Positions 54,401 to 60,746 of a DNA stretch of 64,000 nucleotides are shown piece by piece. This DNA is from a virus: positions 1-64,000 of the IMG/VR virus record IMGVR_UViG_3300046007_003307. One strand, written 5' to 3'. Position 1 is the stretch's first letter. Each line of letters begins with the position of its first letter. Both the position numbers and the translations under genes were made by a program. Below the pieces are notes generated by a model. That model had not been told where the DNA came from. It searched no databases and was given only the letters and a program-made list of their open reading frames with translations.

Positions 54401-55940
54401 TAGTATTGTTGATAATTCAACAATCACAACTACTAGCGTTTACCCACAGGCAACTAATCTGACAGCATTAAAATTAGAACGCCCCCAAACACAAACTCAG
54501 GGCAATGTTCTAATTGCATCTTATAGAAATATGGGGCAATTACTACGCGGCATTGATTATCCGGGGGTACAAGTACAAGGAATCGAATTTAATCAAGCTC
54601 CGGAATTTGATGGAGCAACACCATTTGATAACGGCTTGTTTGATAATATTCAATACGATGTTGACGGCTTGCCTATGCTAGATGATGCTGCTGTTGACAC
54701 AATTATACAGAGTAACTATACCGATTTAGCTCTTGGTACACGTGCTGAAGATATCGATGTTGTCGGTGGTGCGTATGTTGATGCATACAGTTCACATGCT
54801 CCAGAAGAAATGGTTCCTGGTATTGTATTTGACACACTAGACATGCAGGTCTATACTAAAATTAACGGTAATGTTGATGTAATTGCCTATAGAATGTTTA
54901 GTAATATGATGCGTGAAGAAAGTTATTTACGTATTGCTGATGCACATGCAACAACACTTGCTTCTAATTTAGCAATAACCGACACTACAATTGTTGTGGC
55001 AGATGCAAGTAAGTTAACTGCACCATTTATCGACACAGTAGGATTAGGACAAATTGCTATCCCTGGCGTGATATTTATTAATGGTGAACGTATAACTTAT
55101 TACACACGTAATCTATTAACAAATACACTTGGGCAAATACGTCGAGGCACACAAGGTACAGGTACACCAGCACTTTACACTGCTGGAACACTTATAACTG
55201 ATGGTAGCATTGATCAACTTGTGCCAAATGTAGTTTCTAATATTTCACTTAGCACAATTACACCATATACGGTAACAACAACTCGTTCGTACTATCTTTC
55301 ATTAACTGGTAACGTAAGTGCCAATGTTGGTGATGTAATAACACAATCTGTATCTGGTGCGTCGATGACAGTAGCTGGTATTGATTCAGTTGCAAGAGTG
55401 TTGTTGGTTATACGCAATAATACAAATAGTCTAACATATCAAAATAATGATGTAGCTCTAAGTGGAAATGTTACTGTAACTGCTGGTGATTATATAACAC
55501 AATCATCGACTGGTGCTAATTTAACAGTATTAACAAGCGGTGCTAATGTTAGCAACATTTCATTAAGTTACTATGGAATTACAACATTAACTACTGGTAA
55601 AGCTGGTAGTAATATTGCAATTAATGGATCTAATGTTGCAATCTATCCAACTACAATAACTAGCAATGTATCACTTAGTTCAGCGATAATAATAAATGGA
55701 ACAAGCACAGGTAATGTGTATCCATTAAGTATTGTGCCGGTTGGTAGAAACGATGCTGGCAACCCATTTGTTGATAGCAACGGTAACGTAACTATTGTAG
55801 CTAATATATCATTGCATACAACCAACGTATGGTATAATTTAGGTAGCGGAGTAGCAACAGATGGGACAGGATTTAATGGAGCAACAACTGAGCAAGTGAC
55901 ATTCTTAAAAGCTAGCACAGCAACATTAATCGCACCTTAA
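42426..55940 (+). CDS. Giant baseplate/tail structural protein, 4,504 residues
   Basis: A single 13.5-kb frame, over a fifth of the window. The N-terminal ~1,700 residues (LPTIFQTDTNNKFLSATMDQ, INFSQYYWLADGPNAVDVN, PWEMLGFSTMPSWWVEEYGP) resemble the large ORF that follows gp6 in aquatic T4-like phages, where T4 has gp7, so a wedge role is likely. Further modules: a CBM5/12-like carbohydrate-binding pattern near 1840 (WSSNKDYLKGDLVQYKNQYY) and again near 3790 (WAANTAYTAGDIVTHVGSLA); about six FG-GAP units between ~2337 and ~3030 (for example FGYGFAFDELGHWLYVGAPY); GSGY-AP repeats near 3700; and three LSGNVSANVGDYITQ-type units near 3917, 4297 and 4340. So a baseplate core seems joined to a surface-binding arm. 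No frameshift or stop is seen. Confidence 0.8.
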   Translation: MATKKTSNFLPTIFQTDTNNKFLSATMDQLVTEPNLRNIHGYIGRTFAPTYKSKDSYVIENSAERQKYQLEPGIVVRNDRQEITFFASYTDLLNKIEYYGGLTANHDRLFDDEYYSFDPQISFDKFINFSQYYWLADGPNAVDVNTSGVDLEKTYNVVRNVSSSRYEFTSTSPTKNTLTLARGGRYTFEVDQLGNQFWIQTELGVDGLVNATPTVSTRDVFGVINNGADSGTITFNVPQASAQDRYVLMNVVANVEYAVPLAYADIQNHTVSQFLAAFPGYAGVATQLNGKTAIFIDQNLLTNRGEEAWTVPNVYDGNGDIVSGYNAGEVIPEAQRYGVWRVQFADSGDINDPLIRLACVQDVQINEKVYIRSGVVNANKEFFKDYDGFFHVVPVISSIQDTLYFQDGNNPSIYGTIKLVDIAGWSIDVENDILGKTTYTSPNGVVFTSGLKIRFGTDAIPATYQDKEYYVEGVGSATGIQLVDTTLLVTPEPYNDEIITNYPLNRISLSAVTTDVIPAGTVINIGTIEVEVYYEVTVGSLYIVTLSDVSSIVNGSAITGTGIASGTSVINTRRDTVYPEYITINRASVDLNAWSRNNRWFHRDIITATATYNNEQYIFDQDLRARRPIVQFESDLQLFNYGRIGKAPVDILDTTTQDAFNNLNGQVFSVAFGVTLFDGMRVIFANDVDPLVRNKIFVLNLVQTAIDGEGLLTGPKYINLNPAADGAVETYDSVVITDGVYKGTQWWYNGDTWIASQQKTSLQQDPLFDMYDSAEQSFSLYPLSTFTGTRLFGYNRSSTGTISDSVLAFPLTYTSFQTQGNIEFINYFDTDTFSYVANQTQLTERIATGFLHQIVDRYTSLPKNNWNTVTEKNNQYQLITYVYDGINSPFKIDVTVPDAVTIPYVKVYKNNVFLKTSQWTLTNGALTLSTAPTIGDKIDILVYSNEVSALGQYQIPKNLELNAQNTDLSTLTLGQIRNHLVELSQNSTELVGDVLSDSNLRDIEIKSQGGTILQHSAPLSNAALFLVNDSTNFIDAVRYAQQEYARFKNKFLELSVTLSGIQPTDPVASVDLIITEINKIKNSTFPWYYSDMIPYGTLKNIVNGVGYTIFDPLVRSYEITTTFDARALSNKAVLVYLNDVQLIIDIDYTFDTDRPAITFTDTVTLEVDDNVKIVEYADTNGSYVPETPTKLGLYPKFIPEIFLDDTYRTSINVIRGHDGSITPAFDDYRDEFLLELEKRIYNNITLRDIGSYQDIYNVMPGKFRNNDYSINEINQLTSKNFLIWIGNNKIDFTVNDTFDSNDPFTWNYSRFVDRIDSEALPGSWRACYQYFYDTLRPHLTPWEMLGFSTMPSWWVEEYGPAPYTGGNKLLWDDLEAGLIKQGTRAGIDTTFARPGLSEVIPVDANGFLLSPAAIMTASFNATHAATAWAVGQQGPVETAWRHSSDFAFAVQQALALAKPAKYFSLLMDVSRYSKNTMLEQYVTDTNDHIKQTSLTFNGDTSAGTVVRTAGYINWIADFLIHQGVDPATVITPLISHYQINLAYKLAGFSDQKYLQILAEQSSPTSTNDSIIVPNENYNVHLYKSTPVDKLVYSGVIIEKTTNGYSVRGYNLANPYFTIIPSVINSNAYKITVLTNSVTVFKDYQNLKLTVPYGYEFNSQQQIADFLISYERYLMAQGFTFNDTDEQLGETRNWKLSTKEFLFWAQQGWAPGSILVLSPVANTINAVTVGAITDAITDSQHGSKVLDQNFALVKTTNYNVLRSPTAFKLTLTNDAVIGYIELNLVQYEHVLIFDNTTVFNDIIYKPELGNRQYRLKLIGQKTADWDGSLSAPGFIYNSGNIDAWSSNKDYLKGDLVQYKNQYYVALNNVTQTTNAEFAFAYWKQIAASEIKKGLLPNFATIAAKSQVYYDSYTNFKDADQINYSHGLIGFKTRQYLSDLGLSDTTQIELYKGFIKQKGSANAINQLTSAEFNNLSSAINFYEEWAIRVGEYGALDTNPYVEIALDEKAFSVNPATATFVTDSSSDGVTTFNKSQLYKSTEQYNGIIALDRDAQSDYNNDITTAGYVNIDDVDTTIFDLANFTDLNNQLSAIGTGYTIWCAKDFSQNWNVYRVTETDNTVTSVANSLDGYVTFTTTNPHGLVAGDIFLVRSFATEFDGFYQVDSVIDLDNILVRYAGDTSQLTTLDGDGMLFILDSVRFNYMETARLYTPPHQWKVGEKIWIDEDAETNAVQGQPFGTQPSGTWKVYEKTHPWEMDQRLVKTNDMYITFSNVALANATSTLTIGGNAVTNITTITGNAVGIISNFLTSSNASNVSTSQIVSTNNIFPANTTVSSLTTNNEYSANIGYGQALKMIDNIEQTIFVGTTLYANLSVSTNTGAVNVFDKNTSNVYTESTTITPDGANTFTYGSHIDTAVDPFIDDGVAGRETLAVNAPTSSGAGGAANVGLIYTYNKLEGETVWNRGQVITGNVSAVDGQFGYGFAFDELGHWLYVGAPYEATPKVYVYGLQRFVTKATGNVTTSGSVSTITVPFTPEVTNDANALVVTSSTRTYIPNIDYTLSGTTITFISGNVNGTLTISQGPYYTLVKTINGPAGSEFGFCIDASLNGAQLGVGAPADSVIGSSGDLLDEAGAVYAYDRVIEAFTSTTGTVYTTVETIAPVYKVTVDGIELPRSEYTATPGTNTVTLNVPLGVGKVVNVETNEFTLLERLIGIDSLDGSLNAIQEGARFGTALTICSNNCAFYIGAPYYNAGTIYNTGAVWKFHNRGTLYGTNTGYTQNPTFTPGNTIRLDNFQITVTGTSLDSLIEDINDANLLGITAVNENGYLRLDSDKTVAKNRLRVLSGSGTVYEDAGLAIFAFMQIIVNPYRSNNEYFGTKVILARNAYMLVISSERGTTKHYATFDAHTDLLYPNAPEYIIDTDPTSLTYNELIVNPEQYLLDSTSTLHNINTTLDDDSTALLDEVKASGSVYTYELYDDPRDHVENPGRYAFCQQLDPTDLNSGDGFGAAFDVIGGHIVVSAPTDDTTIENGGSIYLFNNPTGRRGWSLIRYQEPRVDIESVTRMYLYSNLTNTILTSLEFIDPAKGKILGRADQEISYKTGYDPAIYNRGTNTAVSLNDNIFWSTTQVGEVWWNLSQLSYIDYEQDTLTYRSINWGNLFPGSTVEVLEWVESIYLPSAYVANGGDGVPKYADDSAYVELVYVDQVTNIISIKYFYWVKDKTTVDPTNETRQLTTTSIQDIIQNPKNQGIPYAAVIQNNSVVVYNVADYLSAQTTILHLDYNTVKNTNIIHSEYELVQKGNADSIISPKIINKLIDSLAGIDILGAEVPDPTLSVADKFGLGTRPRQAIFADRIAAYANLVEYANSILITKPITRNCDLTTISSAEAEPSFKLGEYDLKIETEIELDYLDVALLTAGYKVLVNQDTTQDNLWVLYELSADKTWTAIRTQSYKTDLYWDYVDWYAPGYGTDTQLEYVVDTLTDALKLPVAVGDDVLVRVANGVNRGWNLLVLNGNNQFDVVGIQDGTIQLKTSNGNFVNNKTPTTEIRYIITALKDDIFVGELDTEFNKLFFVMINYLFNEQKYVDWIFKTSFISVSHKLRSLLQYPNYIKDNQTYYESYITEVKPYSTKIREYSINYDSTDEFAGSVTDFDLSPYYDTDTKIFRSPSGEDVIKDEALWQTDTYNQWYANRNHRVESIVVEYGGSGYTSEPIVTIVDGGLAATGATARAIIDFDSGAVTSIELLTSGSGYYITPTVIINGGCTIPATAYAILKNKQVRSVNTTLKFDRVSYTSSVQEWAANTAYTAGDIVTHVGSLAGAVRHAFIVNANITSGSTFVHTEDYTRYSSANFTNANDRIVGYYEPTAAMPAIETINKDITIAASVTNSNVLFVTATPGLHKNMTISSNSANATIITEAVSGILLLSGNISANVGDYLTQTRVSNIYNVTSNVATSYWANVFVTANVQILTTLPAIFGNITNAYRVGAYLTEHEFNLTDVISIVDNSTITTTSVYPQATNLTALKLERPQTQTQGNVLIASYRNMGQLLRGIDYPGVQVQGIEFNQAPEFDGATPFDNGLFDNIQYDVDGLPMLDDAAVDTIIQSNYTDLALGTRAEDIDVVGGAYVDAYSSHAPEEMVPGIVFDTLDMQVYTKINGNVDVIAYRMFSNMMREESYLRIADAHATTLASNLAITDTTIVVADASKLTAPFIDTVGLGQIAIPGVIFINGERITYYTRNLLTNTLGQIRRGTQGTGTPALYTAGTLITDGSIDQLVPNVVSNISLSTITPYTVTTTRSYYLSLTGNVSANVGDVITQSVSGASMTVAGIDSVARVLLVIRNNTNSLTYQNNDVALSGNVTVTAGDYITQSSTGANLTVLTSGANVSNISLSYYGITTLTTGKAGSNIAINGSNVAIYPTTITSNVSLSSAIIINGTSTGNVYPLSIVPVGRNDAGNPFVDSNGNVTIVANISLHTTNVWYNLGSGVATDGTGFNGATTEQVTFLKASTATLIAP

Positions 55941-55946
55941 GTATAC

Positions 55947-55961
55947 GGTAAATACAATAAC
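55947..55961 (+). promoter_or_regulatory. Probable late promoter, GGTAAATACAATAAC
   Basis: Variant of the extended late box in the 49-bp gap after the giant ORF, 28 bases before the next ATG. Confidence 0.4.
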
Positions 55962-55989
55962 TGTTAGTAGGATTGAAATAAATAAGTAT

Positions 55990-56664
55990 ATGGATAAAAA
56001 AATGCAAGATTTAACAATGAAAACACAAACAACTACTGCACCAGCTAAACAACCTGATGAGCGTGGTGGTATACACCTTCAAGGTCATATTAAGATATTT
56101 GATCCTGAGACTAATGAAGTGTACGTAAACAAACGCAACGCTATTCATTATGAAAATATGAGTGAAGCAATTGCACAAAGTTTAAGTAATAAAGGCACAC
56201 AATTTATTACTGAAATGCATTTTGGTAATGGCGGTACTACAGTTGACCCCACTGGTGTTATTACATACTTGCCTACAAACACCAACGTACAAAATGCTGA
56301 CTTGTATAGTCCACAATATTTTAAGATTATCGATGACACAAATGCTGCCAACGGTGACCCATTGCGTAATAAAATGGTAATTATACACACTCCTGGACAG
56401 ATCTATAGTGACATTATTGTAAGTTGTTTATTAGACTACGGCGAGCCTAGCGGTCAAGCTGTGTTTGACAACAGTCAAGACTTGAACGGTCAATTTGTCT
56501 TTGACGAACTGGGCCTAAAAGGATTTACATCGTCGGGTGAAGGACTTGGTAAACTATTGACACACGTGATTTTTAGTCCGGTGCAAAAATCCTTAAACAG
56601 ATTGATTCAAATTGATTACACGGTGCGCATACAAACACTGACTAATTTAAGTACTACTGCATAA
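55990..56664 (+). CDS. Conserved virion structural protein
   Basis: 224 residues. Start uncertain: ATG at 55990 lacks a close ribosome site, with further ATGs at codons 5 and 10. The conserved-looking core is GIHLQGHIKIFDPETNEVYV, NKRNAIHYENMSEAIAQSLS and FITEMHFGNGGTTVDPTGVI, which I associate with baseplate-region structural proteins of exotic T4-like phages. It is compact and beta-rich, without repeats, signal peptide or catalytic motif. It sits between the giant protein and the two fibre-type genes, a place where wedge gp8 or gp10-type linkers would be expected, so it may connect a fibre to the baseplate (inference). Confidence 0.6.
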   Translation: MDKKMQDLTMKTQTTTAPAKQPDERGGIHLQGHIKIFDPETNEVYVNKRNAIHYENMSEAIAQSLSNKGTQFITEMHFGNGGTTVDPTGVITYLPTNTNVQNADLYSPQYFKIIDDTNAANGDPLRNKMVIIHTPGQIYSDIIVSCLLDYGEPSGQAVFDNSQDLNGQFVFDELGLKGFTSSGEGLGKLLTHVIFSPVQKSLNRLIQIDYTVRIQTLTNLSTTA

Positions 56665-56677
56665 CTAGGATAATAAA

Positions 56678-58045
56678 ATGGCGTATATAATAAGAAAAAC
56701 AAACGGAACAACACTTGGTACTATCCTAGATGGTACTGTAGATACTGCGCAGACTAGTTTAACATTAGTTGGTCGTAACTACAGTAACTACGGTCAGATA
56801 ATGACTGATAACCTAGTATCATTACTTGAAAATTTTGCCTATGACATTGAACCAAGCAATCCATTAAGTGGGCAATTGTGGTGGGACACATCGGCTAAAT
56901 TATTAAAAGTATACACTGGTACATATTTTAAAATTATCAGTAGTGCCACTGCGCAGAATAGTGATATAGTTGGTGCACCATCGACAGTAGTCGCAGGCGA
57001 CATATGGTGGGATACCTATGCTGAACAACTATACGTATATGATGGCACAACTCCGTATGATGTCGATGGCTGGAAATTAGTTGGCCCAGTATGGAGCAAA
57101 GTAAACGGCAAGAGTGGTGCATTGTGGGAACAAATTACAGACACTGGTTCTGCAATTCATAATGTTGTATCATTATACATAGATGGCACCCGCACAGCAA
57201 TTATCAGCCAAGATAGTGAATTTACTCCAGGAACTGCGATTACTGGCTTTACCTCTATTAAAACTGGACACAATTTACGTAGTACTCAAACACTTTGGGG
57301 TACTGCTAATAATGCTAGTTACTTAGGTGGTGTTATTGCTAGTAACTATTTCCGTACAGATATTAACAATAGTACTACTGGTAATCTACGTATTGTAAAT
57401 GATAGTGGCATTACTATTGGTGCAGGATTAGATTTAACATTATCTGTATCTGGTGTAGATGCATCGATAACAAATAATTCCGACGGTGATATTAATCTAG
57501 TTACAAACAGTACAACGTATCTAACAGTTAATGGTGCAACCGGAGTCGTTGAAGTGGCTGCTGACCCAACTACAACATTGGGTGTTGCTACAAAAAATTA
57601 CGTTGACAGTAGTTTTGTTGATGCAACTTTAACAGGAGTATCAACTGCAATTACTATGCCAGCATCAACAGCAAATACTGCGATTGCTACTACAGAATTT
57701 GTCGTTAATAATTCTGGTTTCTTAAAAAATAAAATATATCAAGCTAATAGTTTCTTAGAAATTATTGATAGTGGAACAGGTAGTGCAAATTTAGCAATAG
57801 ATGGCACTAGTGTAATGACTGCTAGTGCAAGTGGTGTAAATTTACTCGCGGGTGCAACAGCAGCAACGCAGGCACAGACATATACCAGTACAGGTAATGC
57901 TGCAGTTGCAACTACACAATATGTAAGAACAGCCGGAGCATGGTGGGACGGCAGTGCTAAATTTGTTAGTACAGATGCACCTGAGCTCGGAGTCAATGAC
58001 ACTGGATCACACGATGGCGATTTTTGGTTCCAATACACAGCTTAG
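56678..58045 (+). CDS. Fibre-type structural protein A
   Basis: 455 residues. The first ~210 residues are paralogous to the next gene: LTLVGRNYSNYGQIMTDNLV, SLLENFAYDIEPSNPLSGQL then WWDTSAKLLKVYTG, and later TAIISQDSEFTPGTAITGFT. This looks like an attachment domain shared by both. After it come fibre repeats (DITNNSDGDINLVTNSTTYL, LGVATKNYVDSSFVD) and the end GDFWFQYTA. AGGATAA precedes the ATG. No S74 chaperone. The two tandem paralogues may form different tips, or a heterotrimer. Confidence 0.7.
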   Translation: MAYIIRKTNGTTLGTILDGTVDTAQTSLTLVGRNYSNYGQIMTDNLVSLLENFAYDIEPSNPLSGQLWWDTSAKLLKVYTGTYFKIISSATAQNSDIVGAPSTVVAGDIWWDTYAEQLYVYDGTTPYDVDGWKLVGPVWSKVNGKSGALWEQITDTGSAIHNVVSLYIDGTRTAIISQDSEFTPGTAITGFTSIKTGHNLRSTQTLWGTANNASYLGGVIASNYFRTDINNSTTGNLRIVNDSGITIGAGLDLTLSVSGVDASITNNSDGDINLVTNSTTYLTVNGATGVVEVAADPTTTLGVATKNYVDSSFVDATLTGVSTAITMPASTANTAIATTEFVVNNSGFLKNKIYQANSFLEIIDSGTGSANLAIDGTSVMTASASGVNLLAGATAATQAQTYTSTGNAAVATTQYVRTAGAWWDGSAKFVSTDAPELGVNDTGSHDGDFWFQYTA

Positions 58046-58049
58046 AACA

Positions 58050-58066
58050 GATAAATAATACATAAT
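58050..58066 (+). promoter_or_regulatory. Probable late promoter, GATAAATAATACATAAT
   Basis: Late-type box in the short gap before the second fibre-type gene, 11 bases from the ATG at 58078, so the leader would be minimal. Confidence 0.4.
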
Positions 58067-58077
58067 AGGTAAAGATA

Positions 58078-59343
58078 ATGTCATATACAGTAACCACAAC
58101 AGCCGGCGCAACACTTACACGTATTACGGATGGTACGATTAATAATACCGTTACTAGTTTAACTTTAATCGGTAAAAACTATGCCGGATACGGGTTGTTC
58201 CTTAATGAAAATTATGTTAAGTTACTTGAAAATTTTGCAAACACATCCGAGCCGTCATACAGTCTTGATGGTCAACTATGGTATGATTCTACTAATAAAA
58301 TAATTAAATTACGTAGAAATTCTTTGTGGAAAGCACTTACAGCAAGTACAAGTAGTTCTACAACTCCAGTGGATAACTATGTTGGCGATTTATGGTGGGA
58401 CACTATTGTTTCACAACTCAAGGTATGGAGCGGAATAGAATGGGTAGCCATCGGACCAGCATATACATCGGCAGTAGGAACATCGGGCGCACTAGTTGAA
58501 ACAATCTTAGACAGCAGTTCGATTAGCCATGTGGTTGTTAAATTTTATATTTCAAACACTGTGATTGCTGTATTGAGTAAAGATAGTGAATTTACACCCC
58601 AAACATCAATTACTGGATTCACTACCCTTAAACCAGGATTAAATCTAATTAGTTCAACTTCATTGACTGGAGTACAATTTACCGGTAATGCTAGTAGTGC
58701 TCTGACACTTAATGGTGTTTCATCATACTTACGCAGTGATATTGATGCCACAGCTACTGGGAATTTAACCGTAGCCGCAGGATTGAATGTAAGTAGTGAT
58801 TTAGAAGTTCGCACTCTTAGTGGTACTGTTAGTTTAACTAATGTAACAAATAATGGTGATTTGAATTTATGGGTTAATAAAGGTGGTGTAAATACCAAAG
58901 CCATCGGCATTAACGGTACAACGGCCGCAGTTACCTTACCTGGCAGTTTAGTTGCACAAGGTACAGCAAGTGTTACTGGTAATTTAACTACAACTGGCTA
59001 TACATTAAGTCAAGGCATTACTATTGCATCAAACCATATATTACCAAACGCAACTAATACAATTAATATTGGTGCAAGTGGCACTAAATTTGCTAACATG
59101 TATGTTACTACATTAACAGGTAATGTAACAGGTAATTTAACAGGTAATGTAACAGGTAATTTAACAGGAAATGTAACGGCAACCAACGTAACTGCCAGCG
59201 GCTACGTAAAAAATGCTGTATATGCAACAACTGTTGCACGTGATGCAGCAATAACTTCACCTACAGCAGGCATGCAAGTATTTGTAACTGCTGGCACAAC
59301 ATTTTATGGATATACCGGTTCTGCGTGGGTAGCATTAAATTAG
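58078..59343 (+). CDS. Fibre-type structural protein B (paralogue of A)
   Basis: 421 residues. N-terminal ~200 residues match protein A (LTLIGKNYAGYGLFLNENYV, KLLENFANTSEPSYSLDGQL, VIAVLSKDSEFTPQTSITGF). The second half differs and is fibre-like, with HILPNATNTINIGASGTKFA and a perfect short-period repeat TGNVTGNLTGNVTGNLTGN near 345-366. The C-terminus SPTAGMQVFVTAGTTFYGYT then GSAWVALN is a module often found at the end of phage fibres. It follows A after a 32-bp gap and precedes another structural gene. Likely tail fibre or whisker. Confidence 0.7.
   Translation: MSYTVTTTAGATLTRITDGTINNTVTSLTLIGKNYAGYGLFLNENYVKLLENFANTSEPSYSLDGQLWYDSTNKIIKLRRNSLWKALTASTSSSTTPVDNYVGDLWWDTIVSQLKVWSGIEWVAIGPAYTSAVGTSGALVETILDSSSISHVVVKFYISNTVIAVLSKDSEFTPQTSITGFTTLKPGLNLISSTSLTGVQFTGNASSALTLNGVSSYLRSDIDATATGNLTVAAGLNVSSDLEVRTLSGTVSLTNVTNNGDLNLWVNKGGVNTKAIGINGTTAAVTLPGSLVAQGTASVTGNLTTTGYTLSQGITIASNHILPNATNTINIGASGTKFANMYVTTLTGNVTGNLTGNVTGNLTGNVTATNVTASGYVKNAVYATTVARDAAITSPTAGMQVFVTAGTTFYGYTGSAWVALN
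59113..59178 (+). repeat. 24-bp tandem repeat in fibre protein B
   Basis: The unit TTAACAGGTAATGTAACAGG plus TAAT occurs 2.7 times without interruption and encodes alternating LTGN and VTGN. Being a multiple of 3, gain or loss of units changes fibre length in frame. Confidence 0.9.
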
Positions 59344-59345
59344 TA

Positions 59346-59388
59346 TATAAATATTTTTTAATAATATATTATAATAAATACATAAAGT
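59346..59388 (+). promoter_or_regulatory. Two candidate late boxes before 59411
   Basis: Exact TATAAATA at 59346-59353, touching the stop of the previous gene, and AATAAATACATAAAGTG at 59373-59388. Either would give a short leader for the gene at 59411. Confidence 0.5.
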
Positions 59389-59410
59389 GTAAACAGTTAA
59401 GGAAATAAGA

Positions 59411-60352
59411 ATGGCATACGCATCGGCTGGCTTAATACAAGCTACAGACTATAACTATCTAGCATGGGGCGGCACTCAAGGTACCTATACCAATGTTACT
59501 AAAAACATTGCGTATGTTATGGGTGTAGGCACAGGTGCCACAGGATACGGACAGACTATTAGTGCAATCAATACAGTCTCTGCCGCTGGAACAGTAACAG
59601 CCACACAATGGAGTGGATTACTAACACTACTTAATGGCGCATTGGGACATCAAAGTGGTGCAGGTGCACAATTAAGTGGTAACTATACTGCTGGACAGAC
59701 TATTACATATTTTGCCAACGTAGCAACTGCGGTGACAACAATTAATACAAATGCGGCTTTATACAGTGCGCAAGGTGCTACAACTACTGGTGCTAACTTT
59801 GATGCAACTGTATCTAGTACAACTGGTTTAAGTAGTTATACAGTGAATCGTGTGGTAACTTTTGCTAGTGCGGATGCAGCACGTTATTTCTTTAATGCAG
59901 GTGGACAATTAAATTTAAGATTAAGTACAGTTAACTCAGCTGATAGTGGAGCAGAAAACAGTTTTGCTAGACTAGTAACTGGTTTGGGCGGCGTTGGATT
60001 TAAAAATACTACAAACACTGGTCGCACTGGGTCTGGTATTACCTTAAATACCAACAATACAGCACTTGGTTATAGAACTAACGTACTTAACACACCGGCT
60101 ACTATAGTGCAAGTAACTGATACCACAGCAAGTTACACAGCAAGCACTGGGTATTTACAAGTGTATACAAGCAGTAGTGACACTACTAACGGCTCAAACG
60201 GATTAAACGTAGTTTTCCGCACTGTGTTCACTGTTGCTGACAAAACTTGGGATGATACATTAAGTTTAACCTACAGAATGGCAGTTGATATTGTATTCCC
60301 AGAATCAACATACTTAACAACTAACTCATGGGGTACACCAACCATTTCATAG
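59411..60352 (+). CDS. Structural protein, probable tail/fibre component
   Basis: 313 residues. The N-terminal part ATDYNYLAWGGTQGTY, VMGVGTGATGYGQTISAINT and VTATQWSGLLTLLNGALGHQ recalls a family of virion proteins found in several myoviruses of aquatic bacteria, with a helix-rich N-terminal attachment part. The C-terminal ~180 residues are beta-rich (NRVVTFASADAARYFFNAGG, then TYRMAVDIVFPESTYLTTNS). AAGGAAATAAGA before the ATG. It is the last late gene here: its stop touches the next promoter and a terminator follows. I cannot say where in the virion it belongs. Confidence 0.6.
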   Translation: MAYASAGLIQATDYNYLAWGGTQGTYTNVTKNIAYVMGVGTGATGYGQTISAINTVSAAGTVTATQWSGLLTLLNGALGHQSGAGAQLSGNYTAGQTITYFANVATAVTTINTNAALYSAQGATTTGANFDATVSSTTGLSSYTVNRVVTFASADAARYFFNAGGQLNLRLSTVNSADSGAENSFARLVTGLGGVGFKNTTNTGRTGSGITLNTNNTALGYRTNVLNTPATIVQVTDTTASYTASTGYLQVYTSSSDTTNGSNGLNVVFRTVFTVADKTWDDTLSLTYRMAVDIVFPESTYLTTNSWGTPTIS

Positions 60353-60381
60353 TTGACAACTTAATACAAATGTCTTATACT
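60353..60381 (+). promoter_or_regulatory. Near-consensus sigma70 promoter
   Basis: TTGACA (60353-60358), 17-bp spacer, TATACT (60376-60381). The -35 box starts on the base after the stop codon of the preceding gene. Predicted start near 60388, inside the left arm of the terminator hairpin at 60382-60412. Drives the glycosyltransferase-type genes. Confidence 0.85.
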
Positions 60382-60412
60382 ATAGGTAAGTTATTTTGAC
60401 TTACCTATTTTT
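60382..60412 (+). terminator. Intrinsic terminator interleaved with the promoter
   Basis: Perfect 10-bp stem ATAGGTAAGT (60382-60391) with ACTTACCTAT (60399-60408), 7-base loop, then Ts to 60412. It ends the late baseplate/fibre transcript. RNA begun near 60388 would lack the first six bases of the stem and should escape termination. Confidence 0.8.
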
Positions 60413-60428
60413 ATGGCTAATTACTATT

Positions 60429-60746
60429 ATGACAACAGAAATTACTCAACTAGTTGCTCAAATTAAACAAGCAACGGATTATCAAACCAACAAACGCATA
60501 CTTAAAGAAAAAATACAAACGGATTTACATGTTCCGTATAACAATGGACTCTTTAAAGTAACACCGGAACTTATAGCATTCCTATCAACTTGGACTGCTG
60601 ATACTTTATATCTTGAAGATACCTACGAAAATCCTATAGAAATACAACGACTAGCATTTTTAGAATTGTGTCGGCAACACTATCAACAAGTTATGAACGA
60701 ATGGCATATTCAATATGACGAAATCCGACGTGCCCGCAAAGTCTAA
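60429..60746 (+). CDS. Small conserved phage protein, function unknown
   Basis: I take the ATG at 60429 (MTTEITQLVAQIKQATDYQT), 105 residues; the longer frame from a TTG at 60396 would start in the terminator. It is soluble, helix-rich, with a middle segment PYNNGLFKVTPELIAFLSTW, LEDTYENPIEIQRLAFLEL and a C-terminal helix with many charged residues (QVMNEWHIQYDEIRRARKV). T4-like phages of aquatic hosts often have a protein with this kind of segment; I recognise no activity. First gene under the sigma70 promoter, overlapping the next by 32 bases. Confidence 0.6.
   Translation: MTTEITQLVAQIKQATDYQTNKRILKEKIQTDLHVPYNNGLFKVTPELIAFLSTWTADTLYLEDTYENPIEIQRLAFLELCRQHYQQVMNEWHIQYDEIRRARKV

Noticed and set aside
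59113-59178. CRISPR-like short repeat
   Set aside because: Repeats are contiguous, without spacers, and encode an in-frame LTGN/VTGN fibre repeat.
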